From Sagittula sp. P11 (GTDB lineage Bacteria; Pseudomonadota; Alphaproteobacteria; Rhodobacterales; Rhodobacteraceae): 64,000 bases of DNA. Positions 9,763-19,215 of this stretch are shown here, one piece after another. Under the pieces are notes generated by a model. It made no database searches. It was given only the letters and a program-made list of their open reading frames with translations, and was not told where the DNA came from. The position numbers and the translations under genes are program-made. Location of the stretch: assembly GCF_002814095.1 (NCBI RefSeq), contig NZ_CP021913.1:3912501-3976500 (forward strand), given 5' to 3'. The first letter of the stretch is position 1. Each line of letters begins with the position of its first letter.

Positions 9763-11330
9763 TGGCCAACCTTCTTTCCATCGTCACCTTCCTGCCTGCG
9801 CTGGCGGCACTGATCCTTGCGGTCTTCCTGCGCGGCAGCGATGCGGCGGCTCAGCGCAATGCGAAGTACCTTGCGCTGATCGCCACGACGGCGACCTTCA
9901 TCATATCCCTGTTCATCCTCGCGCAGTTCGACGCGTCGAACACCGGCTTCCAGATGGTGGAAGAGGGCGAGTGGCTGATGGGCCTCAGCTACCGGATGGG
10001 CGTCGACGGGATCTCTGTCCTGTTCGTCATGCTGACGACCTTCATGATGCCGCTGGTGATCTGGGCCTCGTGGGACGTGAAGCACCGCGTGACCGAATAC
10101 ATGATCGCCTTCCTGATGCTGGAAACGCTCATGCTGGGCGTGTTCATGGCGCTGGACCTGGTCCTGTTCTACGTCTTTTTCGAGGCAGGCCTGATCCCGA
10201 TGTTCCTGATCATCGGCATCTGGGGCGGCAAGGACCGCATCTACGCATCGTTCAAGTTCTTCCTCTACACCTTCCTCGGCTCCGTGCTGATGCTGGTAGC
10301 CATGGTCGCGATGTATGCCGACGCGGGAACGACCTGCATCGGGGGCTGCGACGTGTCGCTGCTGACCCACCAGTTCGCGTCCGAGGAGTTCTCGGTTCTG
10401 GGCATCCCGGTGGTGGGCGGCCTGCAGACCATGCTGTTCATCGCCTTCTTCGCCTCCTTCGCGGTGAAGATGCCGATGTGGCCGGTGCACACCTGGCTGC
10501 CCGAAGCGCACGTCCAGGCGCCGACCGCGGGCTCCGTGGTGCTGGCGGCGATCCTGCTGAAGATGGGCGGCTACGGCTTCCTGCGCTTCTCGCTGCCGAT
10601 GTTCCCGGTGGGCTCCGACGTGATGGCGAACTTCGTCTTCACGCTGTCGGTGATCGCGATCATCTACACCTCGCTCGTGGCGCTGGTGCAGGAGGACATG
10701 AAGAAGCTGATCGCCTATTCGTCCGTCGCGCACATGGGTTACGTCACGATGGGGATCTTCGCGGCGAACCAGCAGGGCGTGGACGGGGCGATCTTCCAGA
10801 TGATCTCTCACGGGTTCATCTCCGGCGCGCTCTTCCTCTGTGTCGGCGTGATCTACGACCGGATGCACACGCGAGAGATCGACGCCTACGGCGGCCTCGT
10901 GAACCGCATGCCGGCCTACGCGCTGATCTTCATGCTGTTCACCATGGCCAACGTCGGCCTGCCGGGCACCTCCGGGTTCATCGGCGAATTCCTGACGCTG
11001 GCGGGGATCTTCCAGGTCAACACCTGGGTGGCGGCGGGTGCCGCGACCGGCGTGATCCTGTCGGCGGCCTATGCGCTGTGGCTGTACCGCCGCGTGGTGA
11101 TGGGCGACCTCATCAAGGAAAGCCTGAAGACCATCAAGGACATGACCGCACGGGAAAAGGCGATCTTCGCGCCGCTCGTCGTCATGACCATCTGGATGGG
11201 GGTCTACCCCGCGCCGATCCTCGACCGGATCGGACCGTCGGTGGAGGCACTCGTCTCGAAATATGACATGGCGCTGGAAAGCGCGGGCCGGGGTGGCGAC
11301 GCCACCCAAGTGGCCGAATCTGAACACTAA
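9762..11330 (+). CDS. nuoM: NADH-quinone oxidoreductase subunit M
   Basis: 522 residues with about 14 hydrophobic segments; an antiporter-like proton-pumping subunit. Diagnostic stretches are [18 protein letters not shown] (with the key glutamate), [20 protein letters not shown], and [20 protein letters not shown]. The ATG at 9762 shares its first base with the nuoL TAA. A longer frame from 9732 would overlap nuoL and add non-NuoM residues. nuoN starts twelve bases after the stop. Confidence 0.97.
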   Translation: MANLLSIVTFLPALAALILAVFLRGSDAAAQRNAKYLALIATTATFIISLFILAQFDASNTGFQMVEEGEWLMGLSYRMGVDGISVLFVMLTTFMMPLVIWASWDVKHRVTEYMIAFLMLETLMLGVFMALDLVLFYVFFEAGLIPMFLIIGIWGGKDRIYASFKFFLYTFLGSVLMLVAMVAMYADAGTTCIGGCDVSLLTHQFASEEFSVLGIPVVGGLQTMLFIAFFASFAVKMPMWPVHTWLPEAHVQAPTAGSVVLAAILLKMGGYGFLRFSLPMFPVGSDVMANFVFTLSVIAIIYTSLVALVQEDMKKLIAYSSVAHMGYVTMGIFAANQQGVDGAIFQMISHGFISGALFLCVGVIYDRMHTREIDAYGGLVNRMPAYALIFMLFTMANVGLPGTSGFIGEFLTLAGIFQVNTWVAAGAATGVILSAAYALWLYRRVVMGDLIKESLKTIKDMTAREKAIFAPLVVMTIWMGVYPAPILDRIGPSVEALVSKYDMALESAGRGGDATQVAESEH

Positions 11331-11341
11331 GGGGGCGACAG

Positions 11342-12793
11342 ATGTCAGCAGATCTGAACATCATCCTGCCGGAGATCATCCTGTCGGTCTACGCGATGGT
11401 GGCACTGGTCGGCGCGGTCTACACCGCGAAGGACGACCTCGCCCCGGCGCTCACATGGGCGACCGCGGCGTTGTTCGTGGTCCTGGCCTTCTGGATCGGA
11501 ACGACGGGCGAGGGCGCACAGAGTGCATTCGGTGGCATGTTCCAGTCGGACGGCTTCTCGCGCTTCTCGAAGGTGTTGATCCTCATCTCCGCGGCGGCGG
11601 TGCTGCTGATGAGCGAGGGTTACATGGCGCGTCGCGGCCTGCTGCGGTTCGAGTACCCGGTGCTGGTCTCGCTGGCCGTGGTCGGCATGATGGTCATGGT
11701 GTCGGCGGGCGACCTGATGTCGCTTTACATGGGGCTCGAGCTGCAGTCGCTGTCGCTGTACGTGGTGGCGTCGCTGCGCCGGGACAGCGTGAAGTCGACC
11801 GAAGCGGGCCTGAAGTACTTCGTGCTGGGCGCGCTGTCCTCCGGCCTGTTGCTTTACGGCGCATCGCTGGTCTATGGCTACGCGGGCACCACGCTGTTCT
11901 CCGGCATCATCCAGACGGCGGAAGAGGGGCATGTCTCCATCGGCCTGCTGCTGGGTCTGGTGCTGATGATTTCGGGCATGGCGTTCAAGGTCTCGGCCGT
12001 GCCGTTCCATATGTGGACGCCGGACGTGTACCAGGGCTCTCCGACCCCGGTGACGGCCTTCTTCGCCACCGCACCCAAGGTCGCGGCGATGGGCCTGTTC
12101 GCCCGCGTGATGTTCGACGCCTTCGGCAACGCCACGGCGGACTGGGGGCAGGTGATCGCGCTGCTGGCCGTGCTGTCGATGTTCCTCGGCTCCTTCGCGG
12201 CCATCGGGCAGAAGGACATCAAGCGCCTGATGGCCTATTCGTCGATCGCCCACATGGGCTATTCCCTGATCGGCCTTGCCGCCGGGACCGAGGTCGGCGT
12301 TCAGAACATGCTGATCTACATGGCCATCTATGTGACGATGAACGTCGGCACCTTCGCCTTCATTCTGTCGATGGAGCGCGACGGCCAGCCGGTGACGGAC
12401 ATCGAGTCGCTCGGCATGTATTCGAAGAAGGAACCGGGCCGTGCGCTGGCCATGCTGGTGCTGCTGTTCTCGCTGGCGGGCGTGCCGCCGCTGCTGGGCT
12501 TCTTCGCCAAGTACGGCGTGCTGATGGCCGCGGTCGAGGCGGACATGGTCTGGCTGGCGGTCGCGGGCGTGGTCGCCTCGGTCATCGGGGCCTACTACTA
12601 CCTGCGGATCGTGTTCTACATGTACTTCGGCGAAGACCGGGAGGACGCGCTCGACACGTCGTCCTCGCCGCTGCTGTCGGGTTTCCTGGCGCTGTCTGCG
12701 ATCATCATCGTGCTGGCGGTCTTCAACCCGCTGGGCCTGACGGTGGATGTGCAGGACTCGGCGCAGGCGGCAGCGGTCGCTCTGGTCAACTGA
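11342..12793 (+). CDS. nuoN: NADH-quinone oxidoreductase subunit N
   Basis: 483 residues; the third antiporter-like subunit of complex I and the last gene of the operon. Typical features are [18 protein letters not shown] (with the functional glutamate), [20 protein letters not shown], and [22 protein letters not shown] lies upstream of the ATG. A strong intrinsic terminator starts 24 bases after the stop, which marks the operon end. Confidence 0.97.
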   Translation: MSADLNIILPEIILSVYAMVALVGAVYTAKDDLAPALTWATAALFVVLAFWIGTTGEGAQSAFGGMFQSDGFSRFSKVLILISAAAVLLMSEGYMARRGLLRFEYPVLVSLAVVGMMVMVSAGDLMSLYMGLELQSLSLYVVASLRRDSVKSTEAGLKYFVLGALSSGLLLYGASLVYGYAGTTLFSGIIQTAEEGHVSIGLLLGLVLMISGMAFKVSAVPFHMWTPDVYQGSPTPVTAFFATAPKVAAMGLFARVMFDAFGNATADWGQVIALLAVLSMFLGSFAAIGQKDIKRLMAYSSIAHMGYSLIGLAAGTEVGVQNMLIYMAIYVTMNVGTFAFILSMERDGQPVTDIESLGMYSKKEPGRALAMLVLLFSLAGVPPLLGFFAKYGVLMAAVEADMVWLAVAGVVASVIGAYYYLRIVFYMYFGEDREDALDTSSSPLLSGFLALSAIIIVLAVFNPLGLTVDVQDSAQAAAVALVN

Positions 12794-12816
12794 TCTTGAC
12801 CGGCTGTTTTCATGCG

Positions 12817-12850
12817 GCGACGCGCCCCTTTGCGGGCGCGTCGCTTTTTC
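12817..12850 (+). terminator. Intrinsic terminator of the nuo operon
   Basis: An 11-bp perfect GC-rich stem (12817-12827 with 12834-12844), a 6-base loop, then TTTTTC. It lies directly after nuoN and before birA, so it should end the nuo transcript and insulate birA. Confidence 0.9.
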
Positions 12851-12864
12851 GTGCCTGCGGCACG

Positions 12865-12909
12865 CCGGGGGTTCCCCCCGGACCCCAAGGTATTTGGACC
12901 AAGATGAAG
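12865..12909 (+). other. Intergenic hairpin followed by a TATTTGGACCAAGATGAAG motif
   Basis: A 7-bp stem (12865-12871 with 12875-12881) is followed by GGTATTTGGACCAAGATGAAG just upstream of birA. From memory, near-identical words recur in intergenic regions of Rhodobacterales genomes, often after terminators; this cannot be checked here. I saw no second copy in this window. It overlaps the presumed birA leader. Confidence 0.4.
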
Positions 12910-12919
12910 GGCAGGGCGC

Positions 12920-13654
12920 ATGGGCTGGCCTGAGGGCTACGGGCGGCGGGTGCTGGCGGAGGTCGACAGCACCAACGCCGAGGCGGCGCGGGTCGTGTCG
13001 GGGCTGGCCGGGCCGGAGTGGATCTGCGCCCTGCGCCAGACCGCCGCGCGCGGGCGCCGCGGACGGGCCTGGGTGGCGCCGGAGGGGAACTTTGCCGGGA
13101 CGCTGGTCATGCGCCCGCAGGAGACGCCGGATGTGGTGGCGCTGCGGTCGTTCGTGGCTTCGCTCGCGCTGTTCGATGCCTTTGCGACCCTGACGGGTGC
13201 GGAGGCAGCCCTGGCGCTCAAGTGGCCGAACGACGTGCTGCTCAACGGCGGCAAGGTGGCGGGCATCCTGCTGGAGGGGCTGCCGGGCGGCGGCCTGGCT
13301 GTGGGGATCGGCGTTAACCTGATCGCCGCGCCCGGCGCGCAGCAGGTCGAGGAGGGGGCGGTGCCGCCGGTGTCGCTGCTGTCCGAAACCGGGGTCCGGG
13401 TGACGCCTGAACGGATGCTGGATGCGCTGGCCGAAGCCTGGGCCGTGCGGGAACACGCCTTTGTCACCTACGGCTTTGCGCCGATCCGGGAGGCCTGGCT
13501 GGCTAGGGCGGCCCGTGTGGGCGAGACGATCACCGCGCGCACCGGAACCCGCACCGTCACCGGCGTCTTCGAGACGGTGGACGCCCGCGGGCAACTTGTT
13601 CTAGACACGCCGCAGGGCCGGACGGCGATCGCGGCCGCGGACGTCTTCTTCTGA
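12920..13654 (+). CDS. birA: Biotin--[acetyl-CoA carboxylase] ligase, regulator domain absent
   Basis: 244 residues. The enzyme activates biotin with ATP and attaches it to the biotin carboxyl carrier protein of biotin-dependent carboxylases. The biotinyl-AMP loop appears as ARGRRGRAW (residues 43-51, normally GRGRRGR, so the first Gly is replaced). KWPNDVLLNGGKVAGILLE at 101-119 contains the catalytic lysine at 112. There is no N-terminal DNA-binding domain, so this is a monofunctional ligase that cannot repress bio genes. In alphaproteobacteria the gene commonly sits between nuoN and coaX, as here. The C-terminal small domain is present. Confidence 0.93.
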   Translation: MGWPEGYGRRVLAEVDSTNAEAARVVSGLAGPEWICALRQTAARGRRGRAWVAPEGNFAGTLVMRPQETPDVVALRSFVASLALFDAFATLTGAEAALALKWPNDVLLNGGKVAGILLEGLPGGGLAVGIGVNLIAAPGAQQVEEGAVPPVSLLSETGVRVTPERMLDALAEAWAVREHAFVTYGFAPIREAWLARAARVGETITARTGTRTVTGVFETVDARGQLVLDTPQGRTAIAAADVFF

Positions 13655-13667
13655 AAGGTCACGCCTC

Positions 13668-14450
13668 ATGCTGCTTGCCATAGACTGCGGCAACACCAAC
13701 ACCGTGTTCTCGATCTGGGATGGCGAGGTCTTCATCGCGACATGGCGCACCTCGACCGAGCATCAGCGGACGGCGGACCAGTACTATGTCTGGCTGTCGA
13801 CGCTGATGGAGTTCCAGGGCATCAAGGCCGAGATCACCGATGTCATCATCTCGTCCACGGTGCCGCGCGTGGTCTTCAACCTACGGGTGCTGTCGGACAG
13901 GTACTTCAAGACGCGGCCCATCGTGGTCGGGCGGCCGGAGTGCAGCCTGCCCGTGGACGTGCGGGTGGATCCCGGCACCGCGGTCGGCCCGGACCGTCTG
14001 GTGAACACGGTGGCGGGCTTCGACAAGTTCGGCGGAGACCTTGTGATCGTGGACTTCGGCACGGCCACCACCTTCGACGTGGTGGCCAGCGACGGCGCCT
14101 ATATCGGCGGTGTGATCGCACCGGGCGTGAACCTCAGCCTCGAGGCCCTGCACCAGGCAGCGGCGGCGCTGCCGCACGTCGACATTTCCCGCCCGCAGTC
14201 GGTGATCGGCACGAATACGGTTGCGTGCATGCAGTCCGGCGTGTTCTGGGGGTACGTGGGGCTCGTGCGGGAGATCTGCGACCGTATCAAGGCCGAGCGC
14301 GACCGCCCCATGCGCATCGTGGCAACCGGCGGGCTGGCGCCCTTGTTCCAGCAGTCGGTGCCGCTATTTGACGCCTACGATGAATTCCTGACAATGCACG
14401 GACTTACCGTGATCTACACACATAACAAGGCCCGTGCTCATGCAGAGTAG
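13668..14450 (+). CDS. coaX: Type III pantothenate kinase
   Basis: 260 residues. It phosphorylates pantothenate in the first step of coenzyme A synthesis. This type belongs to the ASKHA fold, is not feedback-inhibited by CoA and needs a monovalent cation. The phosphate-binding motif is at the N-terminus (AIDCGNTNTVFSIWDGE). The second motif, VDFGTATTFDVV, lies near residue 128, and the PDRLVNTVAGF stretch typical of CoaX is present. It is preceded by birA and followed by rnj, a common order in this group. Thirteen bases separate it from birA, so co-transcription is likely. Confidence 0.95.
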   Translation: MLLAIDCGNTNTVFSIWDGEVFIATWRTSTEHQRTADQYYVWLSTLMEFQGIKAEITDVIISSTVPRVVFNLRVLSDRYFKTRPIVVGRPECSLPVDVRVDPGTAVGPDRLVNTVAGFDKFGGDLVIVDFGTATTFDVVASDGAYIGGVIAPGVNLSLEALHQAAAALPHVDISRPQSVIGTNTVACMQSGVFWGYVGLVREICDRIKAERDRPMRIVATGGLAPLFQQSVPLFDAYDEFLTMHGLTVIYTHNKARAHAE

Positions 14451-14480
14451 CCGTGGCAAACGAATTGAAGAGGCCAAGGC

Positions 14481-16148
14481 ATGAGCGACGCGCGATTGAT
14501 CTATCTCCCGCTTGGGGGCGCCGGCGAGATCGGCATGAACTGCTACGTCTACGGGTACGGCAAACCGGGGGCCGAGCGGCTGATCGTCGTCGACATGGGC
14601 GTGACCTTTCCGGACATGGACGGCACGCCGGGCGTCGACCTGATCCTGCCGGACATCACCTGGCTGAAAGAGAACAAGAACCGCATCGAGGCGATGTTCA
14701 TCACCCACGCGCACGAGGATCACGTGGGCGCGGTGGGGCATACCTTCGGCGATCTGTCGGTGCCGATCTACGCGCGGGCCTTCACCGCGAACCTCGCCCG
14801 TCAGAAGCTGGCGGAATACGGAGTTGAGGGGAAGTCGGTGCGGACCTGTTCCGCCTGGCCGGAAACCGTGACGGTGGGGCCGTTCACCGTGGGGTTCCTG
14901 CCGATCTCGCACTCCATCCCCGAAAGCAGCGGTCTTGTGATCGACAGCCCGGCGGGCCGGGTGCTGCACACCGGCGATTTCAAGCTGGACACCCAGCCGC
15001 TGGTGGGCGAGCCGTGGGATCCGGAGCTGTGGGCCGAGGTGTCGAAAGGCGGGGTGAAGGCGCTGGTCTGCGACAGCACCAACGTGTTCAACCGCCATCC
15101 CGGCCGGTCGGAGGTCATCGTCGGCCCCGCGGTCGAGAAGCTGGTGAGCGAGGCCAGGCACATGGTGGTGGCGACGACGTTCGCCTCCAACGTGGCGCGG
15201 GTGAAGACGCTGGCCGAAGCGGGTGAGCGGGCCGGGCGGTCGATCTGCCTGATGGGCCGCGCGATGCGCCGCATGGTCGAGGCCGCGGTGGAGACGGGCG
15301 TGCTGACGCGGTTCCCGAGCGTGGTCAGTCCGGAGGATGCCGCGCAGCTGCCGCGCGAGAACCTGATGATCCTCGCCACCGGTTCGCAGGGGGAGCGGCG
15401 CGCGGCCTCGGCCCAGCTGTCCCGGGGCAAGTTCAACGGGATCGAGCTGAAGGAGGGCGATCTCTTCCTGTTCTCCTCCAAGACCATTCCCGGCAACGAG
15501 CGGGACGTGATCCGCATCATGAACCAGTTGTCGGAGAAGGGCGTGGACGTGGTCGACGACTCGATGGGCGATTACCACGTGTCGGGCCATGCCAACCGTC
15601 CGGACCTGGAAACCGTGCAGGACATCGTGCAGCCGCAGATCGTGGTGCCCATGCATGGCGAGCACCGGCACCTGAGGGAGCACGTCAAGCTGGCGACGGA
15701 GCGGCGGCGGCAGGGGGTCCTGGCGGTCAACGGCATGATGATCGACCTGACTGGCAACGAACCCAAGGTGGCAGAGTATATCGAGACCGGGCGCACCTAC
15801 CTTGACGGTACGGTGCAGATCGGCGCGCTGGACGGCATCGTGCGCGACCGTATCCGCATGGCGCTGAACGGCCACGTGGTTGTGACGATGATCCTCGACG
15901 AAGAGGACGAACCGCTGGGCGATCCTTGGTGCGACCTCATGGGGCTGGCCGAGATCGGTCGCAGCCACGTGCCGCTGGTGGACATCCTTGAGGCCGACCT
16001 CGGCCAGTTTGTCGGCCGGGCCGGGGACAAGACCCTGACCGACGACGACAAGCTGGAAGAGGGGCTGCGCCGCGTGGTGCGCCAGACCTGCCAGAACGAG
16101 ATCGGCAAGAAGCCCGAGGTCACGGTCGTCGTCAGCCGCCTGTCCTGA
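14481..16148 (+). CDS. rnj: Ribonuclease J
   Basis: 555 residues. A metallo-beta-lactamase/beta-CASP RNase with 5'-3' exo- and endonuclease activity for mRNA turnover and rRNA maturation. The zinc motif HAHEDH lies near residues 75-80. LHTGDFKLD and VCDSTNVFNRHPGRSE follow, and the beta-CASP motifs (SGHANRPDL, VVPMHGEHRHL) are in the second half. The start at 14481 gives the canonical beginning LIYLPLGGAGEIGMNCYVYG. The gene ends one base before the convergent PilZ gene, so the two mRNAs may be antisense at their 3' ends. Confidence 0.95.
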   Translation: MSDARLIYLPLGGAGEIGMNCYVYGYGKPGAERLIVVDMGVTFPDMDGTPGVDLILPDITWLKENKNRIEAMFITHAHEDHVGAVGHTFGDLSVPIYARAFTANLARQKLAEYGVEGKSVRTCSAWPETVTVGPFTVGFLPISHSIPESSGLVIDSPAGRVLHTGDFKLDTQPLVGEPWDPELWAEVSKGGVKALVCDSTNVFNRHPGRSEVIVGPAVEKLVSEARHMVVATTFASNVARVKTLAEAGERAGRSICLMGRAMRRMVEAAVETGVLTRFPSVVSPEDAAQLPRENLMILATGSQGERRAASAQLSRGKFNGIELKEGDLFLFSSKTIPGNERDVIRIMNQLSEKGVDVVDDSMGDYHVSGHANRPDLETVQDIVQPQIVVPMHGEHRHLREHVKLATERRRQGVLAVNGMMIDLTGNEPKVAEYIETGRTYLDGTVQIGALDGIVRDRIRMALNGHVVVTMILDEEDEPLGDPWCDLMGLAEIGRSHVPLVDILEADLGQFVGRAGDKTLTDDDKLEEGLRRVVRQTCQNEIGKKPEVTVVVSRLS

Positions 16149-16149
16149 G

Positions 16150-16920
16150 TCAGGCGCTTACGGCGCCGTCCCGAAGGGCGGTGCGGATGCGGTTGGAGAG
16201 GTGCTCCCTCTGGCGGTCGGTCAGCCGGAACTCCGCCCCGGCGTCTGAGCCCTGCCGCCAGCGGAAATCGGCGTGGTACTGGCCGTAGCCGGGGATCTGC
16301 AGGTTCAGTGTGTCGTCGCGGACGCCCGCGATCCCGATGGAATCGAACCGCATCCGCGCGCCGCCTTCGGAGATGTCGAGGATCTGGCAGGGGATGTCGT
16401 ACCCCCCCTGGAAGCAGCGCGCGCCCAGGTTGACCTTGATCCGCGGGCTGCGGCGCAGATCGGTGAACTGGTCCGTTTCCACGATCCGCAGCGTGCTGAC
16501 GGGGGCCGGCGCCTCTGACGAGGGGGGCGGCAGCTCTGGCGCCTCGACTGTCTCTACTTGCAGGGGCGGCTCCGCGCTGCGGCCGGTCGGTTCCTTCATG
16601 CTCCGACCAAGGGCGGTGATGCGATGCTCCACCAGCTGGCGCATGCTGTCGCTGATCAGGAACTCGGCACCGAGGCTGTTGACGGCCTTCCAGACGATCC
16701 GCGACGGATATCGCCCGATGCCCGCAATCTCGAGCTCCAGCGGACCGCTGCGCATCGCTGCGGAGGAAATCGGGTCCAGTGCCATCTGCACGCCGCCACC
16801 GGAGAGGTTCAGGACCTTTCCCGGTATTTCAAGCCCGTCTTGTATGGCGATGACACGCAGGTCGATCGAAACGCGGGGGGAACGGCGTTCACTCATCCGA
16901 AAGGTCGCATTGGCTTGCAT
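16150..16920 (-). CDS. Protein with two PilZ domains
   Basis: 256 residues with two PilZ modules, the cyclic-di-GMP-binding fold. The first has ERRSPR at about 11-16 and NLSGGG near 38-43. The second has LRRSPR and DISEGG, in the same spacing, in the C-terminal half. Both keep the RxxxR and (D/N)xSxxG signatures, so both could bind the dinucleotide. The linker (about 108-150) is rich in Pro, Glu and Ser. There is no membrane segment. Two starts are possible: the ATG at 16920, or the ATG eight codons later giving MSERRSPR. It is transcribed convergently to rnj. No target is evident from context. Confidence 0.8.
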   Translation of the reverse strand: MQANATFRMSERRSPRVSIDLRVIAIQDGLEIPGKVLNLSGGGVQMALDPISSAAMRSGPLELEIAGIGRYPSRIVWKAVNSLGAEFLISDSMRQLVEHRITALGRSMKEPTGRSAEPPLQVETVEAPELPPPSSEAPAPVSTLRIVETDQFTDLRRSPRIKVNLGARCFQGGYDIPCQILDISEGGARMRFDSIGIAGVRDDTLNLQIPGYGQYHADFRWRQGSDAGAEFRLTDRQREHLSNRIRTALRDGAVSA

Positions 16921-17088
16921 CGCCCTGCCGATTCACAACTTGTACGGCCGCACCATCTCACCTGCCGGGTTAAGGATCGGTTTAAGGAACCGGATGTGCT
17001 CCGGGTCGTTGGGTCTTCGATGCGCCCCGTCGGGCGCCATGAGGTGTGCCCTGAAGGCGCGCCGACAGACAGAAGACAGGAGATTTAC

Positions 17089-17514
17089 ATGATCGAGAAA
17101 GCCGGTTCCGCAAAATGGATGGGTGACCTCAAGACCGGGAAGGGCACCGTGTCCACCGAATCCGCCGCGCTGAAGGATCAGCCCTACGGGTTCAACACCC
17201 GGTTCGAAGACAAGCCCGGCACCAACCCGGAAGAACTGATCGGGGCCGCGCACGCCAGCTGCTTTTCCATGGCGCTGTCGATGATCCTCGGTCAGAGCGA
17301 TCTGGTCCCCGACGAGATTTCGACCACCGCGAAGATCTACATGGACAAGGAAGGCGACGGGTTCGCCGTCAAGAAGTCCCACCTGACCGTCGCGGCGAAG
17401 GTGCCCGGCGCGTCCGAGGAGGATTTCATGAAGGCGGCAGAGACGGCGAAAGCCAACTGCCCGATCTCGAAGCTGCTGGACTGCGAGATCACCATGACGG
17501 CGACGCTCGGATAA
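17089..17514 (+). CDS. OsmC/Ohr-family peroxidase
   Basis: 141 residues. OsmC-family proteins reduce organic hydroperoxides with a two-cysteine mechanism. Both cysteines are present, C58 in AAHASCFSMAL and C124 in AKANCPISKLL, at the expected spacing. The N-terminal KTGKGTVSTESAALKDQPY matches the OsmC branch rather than Ohr. AGGAG lies seven bases before the ATG at 17089, which is preferred over longer upstream frames. An intrinsic terminator follows. Confidence 0.9.
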   Translation: MIEKAGSAKWMGDLKTGKGTVSTESAALKDQPYGFNTRFEDKPGTNPEELIGAAHASCFSMALSMILGQSDLVPDEISTTAKIYMDKEGDGFAVKKSHLTVAAKVPGASEEDFMKAAETAKANCPISKLLDCEITMTATLG

Positions 17515-17531
17515 TCGCGCTCGGAAACAGG

Positions 17532-17562
17532 AAAGGCCGGTCCCTCGGGGCCGGCCTTTTTC
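17532..17562 (+). terminator. Bidirectional intrinsic terminator between osmC and the helicase
   Basis: GGCCGGTCCC pairs with GGGGCCGGCC around a minimal loop, flanked by AAA on the left and TTTTT on the right. It lies between two convergent genes and can serve both. Confidence 0.85.
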
Positions 17563-17581
17563 ATGTCAGTGTGCCTTGGCT

Positions 17582-19039
17582 TCAGCCCGCGCGGCGCTCG
17601 TCGAAGCTGAGCGCGATGAACTCCGGCATGTGCTCGCCCATGCCGATCATGTTGCTTTCCTTGCGGTCGTTGCGGTCGGACCGCGCAGACGACGACCGGC
17701 TGTTCTTCGAGCTGCTGCCGGAGCGGCTGGACGAAGAGGAAGACGACCGGTTGGACGAAGACGAGGAAGACGACGAGGAGGAGGAAGAAGACCGCGAACG
17801 GCTCGACGAGCTGCGCGTTTCCTTCTCTTCCGCGGGCTTGCTGTCCTTGCGGCTGTCGGAGCGCGGCTCGGCCGCTGCCGGGGCCTCCGATTTCAGCGGG
17901 TTCTCGAGGCGCGGGATCTCCTTCTGGAGGAGCTTCTCGACGGCATCGAAGTACTTCTCGTCCCGCGGCACACAGATCGTGTAGGCCTTGCCGGAGCGTC
18001 CGGCGCGGCCGGTACGGCCGATGCGGTGCACGTAATCCTCGGCATGGCTGGGCACGTCGAAGTTGAAGACGTGGGTCACCGCCGGAATGTCCAGACCGCG
18101 GGCCGCGACGTCGGAGGCGATCAGCAGGCGGACGGACCCGTCACGGAACCCGTCCAGCGTGCGCGTGCGCTGCGACTGGTCGAGGTCTCCGTGGATCGGC
18201 GAGGCGTTGTAGCCGTATTTCTTCAGCGATTTCGCAACGATATCCACATCGACCTTGCGGTTGCAGAAGATGATCGCGTTTGAGCAGGCCTCGCCCTCAG
18301 CATCGATCAGCGCGCGCAGAACGGCGCGCTTTTCGCTGCCTTCACGGTCACGGCGGGACGGTGTGAAGACCACGGCGCCCTGGGTGATCGTCTCGGAGGC
18401 GGTCGCCTGGCGGGCCACCTCGATCCGCGCGGGCGCGGAGAGGAAGGTGTTGGTGATGCGCTCGATCTCCGGCGCCATGGTGGCGGAGAAGAACAGCGTC
18501 TGGCGGGTGAACGGGGTGAGCGAGAAGATCCGCTCGATATCCGGGATGAAGCCCATGTCGAGCATCCGGTCGGCCTCGTCCACCACCATGATCTCGATGC
18601 CCGTCAGCAGCAGCTTGCCGCGTTCGAAATGGTCGAGCAGGCGGCCCGGCGTGGCGATCAGCACGTCGACGCCCTTGTCGATCAGCACGTCCTGTTCCTT
18701 GAACGAGACGCCGCCGATCAGCAGGGCCTTGGTCAGCTTGACGTGCTTGGAGTAGGTGTCGAAGTTTTCCGCCACCTGCGCCGCGAGTTCGCGGGTGGGG
18801 CACAGAACCAGCGAGCGCGGCATCCGGGCGCGTGCGCGGCCCCGGGCGAGCTTGTGGATCATCGGAAGGGTGAAAGAGGCGGTCTTGCCTGTGCCCGTCT
18901 GGGCGATTCCGAGCACATCCTTGCCTTCGAGGGCGTGGGGGATGGCACCGGCCTGAATGGGGGTCGGCGTCGTGTAGCCGGCCTCTTCGATGGCCTTGAG
19001 AACCTTGGGACTGAGATCGAGATCAGAGAATTTTGTCAT
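17582..19039 (-). CDS. DEAD-box RNA helicase, RhlE-like, with polyserine tail
   Basis: 485 residues from the ATG at 19039; a GTG eight codons upstream is the alternative. All helicase motifs are present: the Q-motif region (TPTPIQ), AQTGTGKT at 46-53, PTRELAAQ, ATPGRLLDHF, VVDEADRMLD, FFSAT, and the C-terminal ARGLDIP and HRIGRTGRAGR. It would unwind structured RNA in ribosome assembly or mRNA decay. After the core comes a tail (about residues 395-460) made almost only of Ser and Arg with Asn/Lys, including a run of 13 serines. This differs from the usual Arg/Gly-rich tail of RhlE proteins. A conserved-looking end, FIALSFDERRAG, follows. Confidence 0.93.
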   Translation of the reverse strand: MTKFSDLDLSPKVLKAIEEAGYTTPTPIQAGAIPHALEGKDVLGIAQTGTGKTASFTLPMIHKLARGRARARMPRSLVLCPTRELAAQVAENFDTYSKHVKLTKALLIGGVSFKEQDVLIDKGVDVLIATPGRLLDHFERGKLLLTGIEIMVVDEADRMLDMGFIPDIERIFSLTPFTRQTLFFSATMAPEIERITNTFLSAPARIEVARQATASETITQGAVVFTPSRRDREGSEKRAVLRALIDAEGEACSNAIIFCNRKVDVDIVAKSLKKYGYNASPIHGDLDQSQRTRTLDGFRDGSVRLLIASDVAARGLDIPAVTHVFNFDVPSHAEDYVHRIGRTGRAGRSGKAYTICVPRDEKYFDAVEKLLQKEIPRLENPLKSEAPAAAEPRSDSRKDSKPAEEKETRSSSSRSRSSSSSSSSSSSSSNRSSSSSSSRSGSSSKNSRSSSARSDRNDRKESNMIGMGEHMPEFIALSFDERRAG

Positions 19040-19215
19040 GCGTGTCCGTGTGATTGCGGACACTCAAACCTTGGCCCGCGCGTATGGATGAAGGGTCCGG
19101 CCCGGATGGCCTGACGTCGTTGCGCTCTCAACCCTTTGTGGTCCCTTAGTGAAATTATGCGGAAAGGTCAACGGATGTGGCCTCTTGCCGTGAAATTACC
19201 GCATGGGACGTGGGG

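Noticed and set aside
7522-13594. Long minus-strand frames opposite nuoL, nuoM, nuoN and birA
   Set aside because: Same antisense effect. The His/Arg/Asp-rich, low-complexity translations contain no recognisable protein.
14453-14827. Plus-strand frame overlapping the rnj start
   Set aside because: Out of frame with the clear RNase J start and Arg/Gly-rich; a shadow.
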